Below are positions 14,612-18,606 of a stretch of 18,606 bases of DNA, piece after piece. How positions within the stretch are numbered: position 1 is the stretch's first letter; every line of letters starts with the position of its first letter. Made by a program: the position numbers and the translations under genes. Under the pieces are notes generated by a model that did no database searches, was not told the DNA's origin, and was given only the letters and a program-made list of their open reading frames with translations. This stretch comes from Deltaproteobacteria bacterium (lineage in GTDB: Bacteria > Desulfobacterota > Syntrophia > Syntrophales > UBA2210), in NCBI GenBank assembly GCA_030603465.1, contig JAUVXT010000017.1, positions 1 to 18,606 on the forward strand. The letters are read 5' to 3'.

Positions 14612-14868
14612 ATGACGAAGAAGAAAACAAAACTCGAACTGACGTGGATCGGGAAGGAGAATCGGCCCAGGCTGGAGACGAAATTTCAGATGCCGTTGTC
14701 CAGCCAAAGGTGGATGCGGCCACCGTCTGGTGCGAACATGCAACCGCTTACGCGAAGACTTATGGCGGTAAACCCTGGACCTATCTTTTGATCCCTCATG
14801 ATCAGGTATCCGAACAAATGAGTTTGGCCGGCCTGGCGGCCGGACGTACCTATGGATTACGGGTATAG
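14612..14868 (+). pseudogene. Deletion scar of a type III restriction-modification locus (mod start fused to res end)
   Basis: The ATG at 14612, with AAGGA 8 nt before it, opens a frame reading MTKKKTKLELTWIGKENRP, the typical start of type III Mod adenine methyltransferases. After codon 22 (14675-14677) that similarity ends. A different frame, from about 14677 to the stop at 14868, reads VDAATVWCEHATAYAKTYGG and WTYLLIPHDQVSEQMSLAGL, the typical C-terminus of the Res helicase-nuclease subunit. The bodies of both proteins are missing and the two parts are in different frames, so nothing functional is made. The simplest reading is one large deletion with endpoints near the start of mod and the end of res. 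The original locus would then have lain immediately after the Gabija-like genes. Identification is from recall of the family termini. Confidence 0.72.
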
Positions 14869-14938
14869 GGGCTCGTCGGACGGAGAAAAACGAGGATACG
14901 GCACAAAACAATAACACATGCGCATGACCAGGAAAACG

Positions 14939-17416
14939 ATGTCCCCCACAAACCATGAACTGCAATTAGCCAACGATTTTGTTCAGTACACCGGCTGCAA
15001 TATTTTTCTGACGGGTAAAGCGGGCACAGGCAAAACTACCTTTCTCCATAATCTGCATAAGAACACGGCAAAGCGTATGATTATCACCGCTCCGACCGGT
15101 GTTGCGGCTATCAATGCCGGCGGAGTGACGCTCCATTCATTTTTTCAGCTTCCCTTTGGCCCATTTGTGCCGGGCAGCGAGACATATGAGCGCAATAAAC
15201 AGCGTCAGTTCAGGTTCAGCAAAGAAAAAAAGCGGATTATACAAAGCCTTGATTTGTTGGTGATTGACGAAATAAGTATGGTACGGGCAGATTTATTAGA
15301 CGCGGTGGATGCTGCTCTACGTCGCTATCGCCGTAATAATCAGCCCTTTGGCGGGGTGCAGCTGCTTGTGATCGGCGATCTGCATCAGCTCTCTCCGGTG
15401 GCAAAACAAGAGGAATGGCGCCTTTTGCAGCAATATTATGAATCGCCCTATTTTTTCAGCAGTAAGGCGCTTGCTCTTACCGAACTGCTCACCATTGAAC
15501 TGAAGCATATTTATCGCCAGTCAGACGCCGGTTTTATCAAGCTCCTGAATCGGGTACGTAACAACCGGCTTGATGAATCATCCATGGAGGATCTTAACCA
15601 GCGTTACATCCGGAATTTTACGCCGGGCAAAGATCAGGGCTATATTACCCTGACCACCCACAACCGCGGCGCCGAATCCATCAATCAGACCAGACTTCAG
15701 GCCCTGTCCAAAAAAGAATACCGTTTCAACGCTGAAATTTCCGGAGATTTTCCTGAACATATCTACCCGACCCTGGCCACTCTTCTGCTTAAAGAGGGGG
15801 CACAGGTGATGTTTGTTCGCAATGATCCATCTCCTGAAAAACTCTATTACAATGGTAAAATCGGCAAAATAACCAAACTCTCGAACAAAAGCATCCGTGT
15901 TACCTGCCCCGGAGATAAACAGGAAATTGTAGTCGAACCGATCGTTTGGGAAAATATCAAATACACCCTGAACGAGGAAACGAAGGAAATTGAAGAGGAT
16001 GTAATCGGCAGATTCGAGCAATACCCGTTGAAGCTCGCCTGGGCAATCACCATCCACAAGAGCCAGGGATTGACCTTCGAAAAGGCCATTATCGATGCCA
16101 AAGCGGCTTTTGCTCATGGGCAGGTTTACGTGGCCTTAAGCCGTTGTAAAACCATAGAGGGGATGGTGCTGAGCTCTCCCATCTCATCCCGGGGAATAGA
16201 AATAGACAAGGCGATAATGTGCTTTGACGAAGAGACTCACCGAAACCCGCCCTCCGAAGACCGGCTTCTGGCAGCCAAGATCAGTTACCAGCAGCAGCTA
16301 TTACTTGATTGTTTCGATTTTTCGCTATTGAACAACCGTCTCAATTATCTCGCCCGGCTTCTGCTGGGTAACGCCAGAGTAGTTCAGGTTTCAGGCGTTG
16401 AAGATATTCGCCAACTGGAGGAAAGGGCTGCGAAAGATATTTTTGTTGTCAGCGAAAAATTTAAGCGGCAATTACGCGCATTTTTTACGGATGGCGGCCT
16501 GCCCGAGTCGGATGCGGTTATTTTGGAACGGATCAGCAAGGCGTCGGTATGGTTTCAGGGAAAGCTTGCCGATATTTTTGAGGAGTCAATGTCAAAATTG
16601 CACGTCGAAACGGACAATACCGAACTTCGCAAAAAAATCGGGGATGCTCTGACCAATCTTAAAAAAGAGATTGCCGTGAAGATATCCGGCGTGCAGTGCT
16701 GTGAAAAAGGGTTTTCACCGACAAATTACCTGCGCGCTGTTTCAGCCGCTGAAATGGACTTTACCCCTGAAAAAGAAAAAAAGCGCCGGACCCCGTCCTA
16801 TACCGAATCGGACGTTGCCCATCCGGAGCTGTTCCAGACCCTGAAGGACTGGCGTTCCCGCAAGGCCAGGGAGGAAGATGTCGCCAATTTTCAAGTCTTA
16901 CATCAGCAGGTATTGCTCCAGATTGTGGTATGCCTGCCCGGCAATACTGCCGATCTGAAGAAAATAAATGGGGTCGGCAAGAGAACCATTGAGAAATACG
17001 GCGAAGAACTTGTGAAACTGGTTTCGACCTATCGCAAAAAAAAGGGGATAAATAAGGTTGTACTGCCGGAGCCTGAAAAACTTCCTGAAGGAAGTGCCAC
17101 GACAAAAGATGCGGCTCCATCTTTCGGCACAAGAGATACAAGTCTTGATATGTTCAATAACGGATTAACTATTGCCCGGATTGCGCAGGAAAGAGGCCTG
17201 GTACAATCTACCATTGAAGGGCATCTGGCCTTTTTTGTGGAGAAGGGGGAATTGGATATCGACAAATTGCTTTCACCTGAAAAGCAACAGGCCATTGAAA
17301 AGGAACTTGCTGTAGATCACAACAATTCCCTCAGTGAAGTAAAAAATGTCCTGGGAGATGACTACTCCTACGGGGAAATCAAAATGATGCTGGCCTATCA
17401 GAAACATAAAGGGTAA
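14939..17416 (+). CDS. PIF1-like SF1B helicase with HRDC and C-terminal HTH domains
   Basis: An 825-residue ATP-dependent DNA helicase. The PIF1/RecD-type core has Walker A LTGKAGTGKTTF (about 24-35), TAPTGVAAINAGGVTLHSFF (about 50-69), Walker B VIDEISMV (about 108-115), GDLHQLSPV (about 146-154), IHKSQGLTFE (about 371-380) and the arginine-finger motif VALSRCKT (about 397-404). The C-terminal part holds an HRDC domain (about 627-702, with LPGNTADLKKINGVGKRTIEKYGEEL) and a RecQ-tail-like HTH (about 734-780, TSLDMFNNGLTIARIAQERGL). PIF1-family proteins unwind 5'-3' and resolve G-quadruplexes and R-loops; HRDC and HTH add DNA binding. The frame opens at ATG 14918, but ATG 14939 sits 5 nt after AGGA and suits the usual short leader, so I chose that. 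It could be an accessory housekeeping helicase or a defence component. Confidence 0.85.
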   Translation: MSPTNHELQLANDFVQYTGCNIFLTGKAGTGKTTFLHNLHKNTAKRMIITAPTGVAAINAGGVTLHSFFQLPFGPFVPGSETYERNKQRQFRFSKEKKRIIQSLDLLVIDEISMVRADLLDAVDAALRRYRRNNQPFGGVQLLVIGDLHQLSPVAKQEEWRLLQQYYESPYFFSSKALALTELLTIELKHIYRQSDAGFIKLLNRVRNNRLDESSMEDLNQRYIRNFTPGKDQGYITLTTHNRGAESINQTRLQALSKKEYRFNAEISGDFPEHIYPTLATLLLKEGAQVMFVRNDPSPEKLYYNGKIGKITKLSNKSIRVTCPGDKQEIVVEPIVWENIKYTLNEETKEIEEDVIGRFEQYPLKLAWAITIHKSQGLTFEKAIIDAKAAFAHGQVYVALSRCKTIEGMVLSSPISSRGIEIDKAIMCFDEETHRNPPSEDRLLAAKISYQQQLLLDCFDFSLLNNRLNYLARLLLGNARVVQVSGVEDIRQLEERAAKDIFVVSEKFKRQLRAFFTDGGLPESDAVILERISKASVWFQGKLADIFEESMSKLHVETDNTELRKKIGDALTNLKKEIAVKISGVQCCEKGFSPTNYLRAVSAAEMDFTPEKEKKRRTPSYTESDVAHPELFQTLKDWRSRKAREEDVANFQVLHQQVLLQIVVCLPGNTADLKKINGVGKRTIEKYGEELVKLVSTYRKKKGINKVVLPEPEKLPEGSATTKDAAPSFGTRDTSLDMFNNGLTIARIAQERGLVQSTIEGHLAFFVEKGELDIDKLLSPEKQQAIEKELAVDHNNSLSEVKNVLGDDYSYGEIKMMLAYQKHKG

Positions 17417-17495
17417 AAGGGTCATGTTGTTGACTCTTAAAGGGCAACCCGGCTCAGGCGACGCTTTTCGATTTCATGGAAGGGGGGGCAGGGGG

Positions 17496-17609
17496 ATGAA
17501 TGAACTTTCACCTAAAGAATCCGTATACACGGAAGGTGAACTGGACGAGTCGGCAACTTGTAAGGAATACTTACAAGTTCAAAATGAAGGAACCGGGCTG
17601 AACTTGTGA
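17496..17609 (+). pseudogene. Short remnant ORF, possibly the start of a restriction HsdR gene
   Basis: A 37-residue frame with a strong ribosome site (GGCAGGGGG directly before the ATG). It begins MNELSPKESVYTEGELDESATCKEYL, in which DESATCKEY resembles the opening NEA-TCR-Y segment I associate with type I HsdR proteins. The frame then runs into a perfect 10-bp inverted repeat (17555-17579) and soon stops. The resemblance is short, so this is a tentative call. Otherwise the stretch 17417-17682 between the helicase and the next gene shows no gene. Confidence 0.25.
17555..17579. repeat. Perfect 10-bp inverted repeat
   Basis: AACTTGTAAG (17555-17564) and CTTACAAGTT (17570-17579) pair perfectly around GAATA. 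No T-run follows on either strand. It interrupts the remnant frame at 17496-17609 where resemblance to a restriction gene ends. It could be a regulator site or the footprint of a recombination event. Confidence 0.55.
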
Positions 17610-17682
17610 CAAGCTCACGACACAATTTGCGCATTCAATTATTGTCATTTTTCCGAAACGAGAACACCAGGAATGTAAACCA

Positions 17683-17943
17683 ATGCCGAAAAAGAAAACA
17701 CGACTGGATCGGTTTTCCGATCTGACTTGGAACGATATCGAAGAATGGGCGGACGGGAAGATTGTCTCACGGGGCAAAGATTATCAGCGGAAGGGGTATG
17801 TTACCGATCTTGTCTCTTCATCCGATGGCAATCGAAGATCCCTCCCGCACATCTGCCTGTGCGTTTCACGCAGACATTCGACGGGAGGCGGTGCGCGCTC
17901 ACTGTTCAATTTAAGAAAATTGCTTGACAATAACTGTCACTAA
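17683..17943 (+). pseudogene. Truncated SWIM zinc-finger protein gene
   Basis: The frame starts MPKKKTRLDRFSDLTWNDIE and continues to about residue 50 (GYVTDLVSSSDGN). This matches the N-terminus of SWIM zinc-finger family proteins, which usually go on for several hundred residues with a CxCx(n)CxH SWIM motif. Here the resemblance stops at about 17835. The rest of the frame translates palindromic element copy B and unrelated sequence, ends at 17943, and contains no SWIM motif. AGGA lies about 11 nt before the ATG. The gene is therefore broken, with its downstream part replaced. SWIM proteins often neighbour SNF2-type helicases; none is visible here. Confidence 0.6.
17841..17888. repeat. Palindromic element, copy B
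   Basis: The outer arms CCTCCCG (17841-17847) and CGGGAGG (17882-17888) pair perfectly. The core at 17852-17876 matches the reverse complement of 9660-9684 except for two adjacent bases. Its left edge coincides with the end of recognisable SWIM-protein sequence, so it marks a breakpoint. The core is self-complementary (TGCGT/ACGCA and TCTGC/GCAGA). Confidence 0.65.
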
Positions 17944-17952
17944 CTGTAAGTT
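17924..17952 (+). promoter_or_regulatory. Candidate promoter with a direct repeat in its spacer
   Basis: TTGACA (17924-17929) is followed after 17 nt by TAAGTT (17947-17952), three of six matches to the -10. The spacer contains TAACTGT twice at 10-bp spacing (17931-17937 and 17941-17947), one helical turn, a fair layout for an operator. The small HTH gene starts 61 nt downstream of the -10, so autoregulation is possible. Confidence 0.4.
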
Positions 17953-18013
17953 TCATATCTAATGTGATGTGCCCCCGGTCAACGTTTTCTTTAAGACCAG
18001 AGAGGTGTTCCTA

Positions 18014-18208
18014 ATGGAAGAAAAAACAGGCGCTGTTTTGACAATCGATGAGTTGGCCCTTTACCTGAAAATACCGAAATCGACTCTATACAAGCTCGTC
18101 CGGGAAGGTAAGATCCCATCACAGAAGATTGGCCGACACTGGCGCTTCCGGAAAGAAGCCGTTGATCACTGGCTGGAGGATCTGCCTGCCTCGAAGCCCG
18201 TGACGTAG
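18014..18208 (+). CDS. Second small excisionase-fold HTH DNA-binding protein
   Basis: A 64-residue single-domain protein of the HTH_17/excisionase type: LTIDELALYLKIPKSTLYKLVREGKIPSQKIGRHWRFRKEAVDHWL. It shares the KIGR-W-FRKE-VD-W wing with the protein at 9835-10035. The frame opens with GTG at 17969, but ATG at 18014 lies 8 nt after AGAGGT and starts the conserved domain. It stands before the PHP-domain gene at 18396, as the first HTH gene stands before the AlbA_2/Gabija-like run, suggesting that each HTH protein belongs to the cassette behind it. Regulation of the downstream gene is inference. Confidence 0.83.
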   Translation: MEEKTGAVLTIDELALYLKIPKSTLYKLVREGKIPSQKIGRHWRFRKEAVDHWLEDLPASKPVT

Positions 18209-18251
18209 GCAAAAACGCGTGCGAGCAAGCCCGACTATGAGGAGATCGGTA

Positions 18252-18299
18252 ATGGTGGAGTCACTTTCCGACAGAATCATTCGGAGCAATAAGCTTTAG
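18252..18299 (+). CDS. Possible 15-residue leader peptide
   Basis: A very short frame (MVESLSDRIIRSNKL) follows a strong GAGGAG at 18239-18244 and ends 96 nt before the PHP-domain gene. It may be a leader or the stump of an eroded gene. Frames this short also arise by chance, so confidence is low. Confidence 0.18.
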   Translation: MVESLSDRIIRSNKL

Positions 18300-18355
18300 A
18301 TCAATAATGGATAAATGATTATATAGATCACAGAAACAGATAAATAAATAGATCA
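18297..18355 (+). promoter_or_regulatory. Iterated TAGATCA motif before the PHP-domain gene
   Basis: TAGATCA occurs three times (18297-18303, 18324-18330, 18349-18355) in a very AT-rich stretch ending 40 nt before the ATG at 18396. Start-to-start spacings are 27 and 25 bp. Repeated short sites before a gene preceded by a small DNA-binding protein suggest an operator array. The AT-richness also makes chance repetition easier. Confidence 0.35.
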
Positions 18356-18395
18356 ATACGAGGTGTTATCCAAAAGACGAATTGGAGACAAAAAA

Positions 18396-18606
18396 ATGCC
18401 TGAAATGAAGAATTTTTTTGCTCATGGAGGTCGGTGGGTACGGGCGGATTTCCACTTACACACCCGGCGGGATAAGGAATTCAAAGACGCAGGTTCTGAG
18501 AAGGATTTCGTGGCACGTTACATCGCTGCACTGAAGCAAGCGGACATCCGCGTTGGCGTTATCACCAATCACAACAAGTACGACCAGAAGGAGTTCAAAG
18601 CACTCC
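18396..18606 (+). CDS. PHP-domain protein, TrlF-like, N-terminal part (cut by window edge)
   Basis: Seventy codons are visible before the window ends. The start MPEMKNFFAHGGRWVRADFHLHT contains the first PHP metal-binding motif (DFHLHT), and VGVITNHNKYD fits the second. Together with the SEKDFVARYIAALKQADI segment this resembles the N-terminus of large PHP-ATPase proteins annotated as TrlF family (PHP phosphoesterase followed by an SMC-like ATPase), often found in defence islands. GGAG at 18384-18387 lies 8 nt before the ATG. The ATPase half is outside the window, so the alternative of a stand-alone PHP phosphoesterase remains open. Confidence 0.75.
   Translation, partial: MPEMKNFFAHGGRWVRADFHLHTRRDKEFKDAGSEKDFVARYIAALKQADIRVGVITNHNKYDQKEFKAL

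Noticed and set aside
9835..18208. Prophage or integrative element, based on two excisionase-like proteins
   Set aside because: No integrase, structural phage gene, relaxase or transposase is present; the HTH_17 fold alone does not imply excision.
1..18606. CRISPR array
   Set aside because: No regularly spaced repeats with unique spacers; the repeats present are palindromic or short tandem units.

Overview
The window joins a conserved metabolic block (about 1-9400, every gene on the minus strand) to an accessory, defence-island-like block (about 9540-18606, every gene on the plus strand). The core genes suggest a Gram-negative anaerobe of the Desulfobacterota (former Deltaproteobacteria) type: DapL-route diaminopimelate synthesis, a Fe-S PurF with a propeptide, a roughly 1000-residue PurL carrying PurS-like repeats next to a separate PurQ, and an NtrC-type sigma-54 regulator. 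This placement is inferred from protein character, not from a marker gene.

Core block, in transcription order (right to left): a sigma-54-dependent response regulator (9383-7986); purL (7888-4910) and purQ (4894-4067), 15 nt apart; a 448-nt non-coding gap with two related hairpins; then the tight run dapF (3615-2755), dapL (2758-1580), purF (1580-183) and the start of aspS (165-1). In the last run dapF/dapL share an ATGA, dapL/purF share one base, and 17 nt separate purF from aspS. PurF does the first step of purine synthesis and PurL/PurQ do the FGAM step; DapL makes LL-diaminopimelate and DapF converts it to the meso form for peptidoglycan and lysine.

The junction (9384-9834) has no credible gene. 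It holds divergent promoter candidates and a series of palindromes, including an element of about 35 nt and one of 64 nt that look like dispersed repeats.

Accessory block: a small HTH (excisionase-fold) protein, an AlbA_2/Schlafen-type ATP-binding protein, two micro-ORFs linked by ATGA overlaps, and then an OLD-family ATPase-TOPRIM nuclease overlapping a compact UvrD-like helicase. The last pair is the Gabija (GajA-GajB) arrangement, and the whole run from the AlbA_2 gene to the helicase has overlapping reading frames. Next come the scar of a deleted type III restriction-modification locus (start of mod fused out of frame to the end of res), a PIF1-like helicase with HRDC and HTH tails, a short remnant ORF, a truncated SWIM-zinc-finger gene ending at a copy of the junction repeat, a second small HTH gene, and the start of a PHP-domain protein of the TrlF-like type that runs off the window. 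No integrase, transposase, tRNA, rRNA or CRISPR array was found. The block reads as a defence hotspot built by repeated replacement and decay of restriction-type cassettes, with Gabija-like genes as the intact system.
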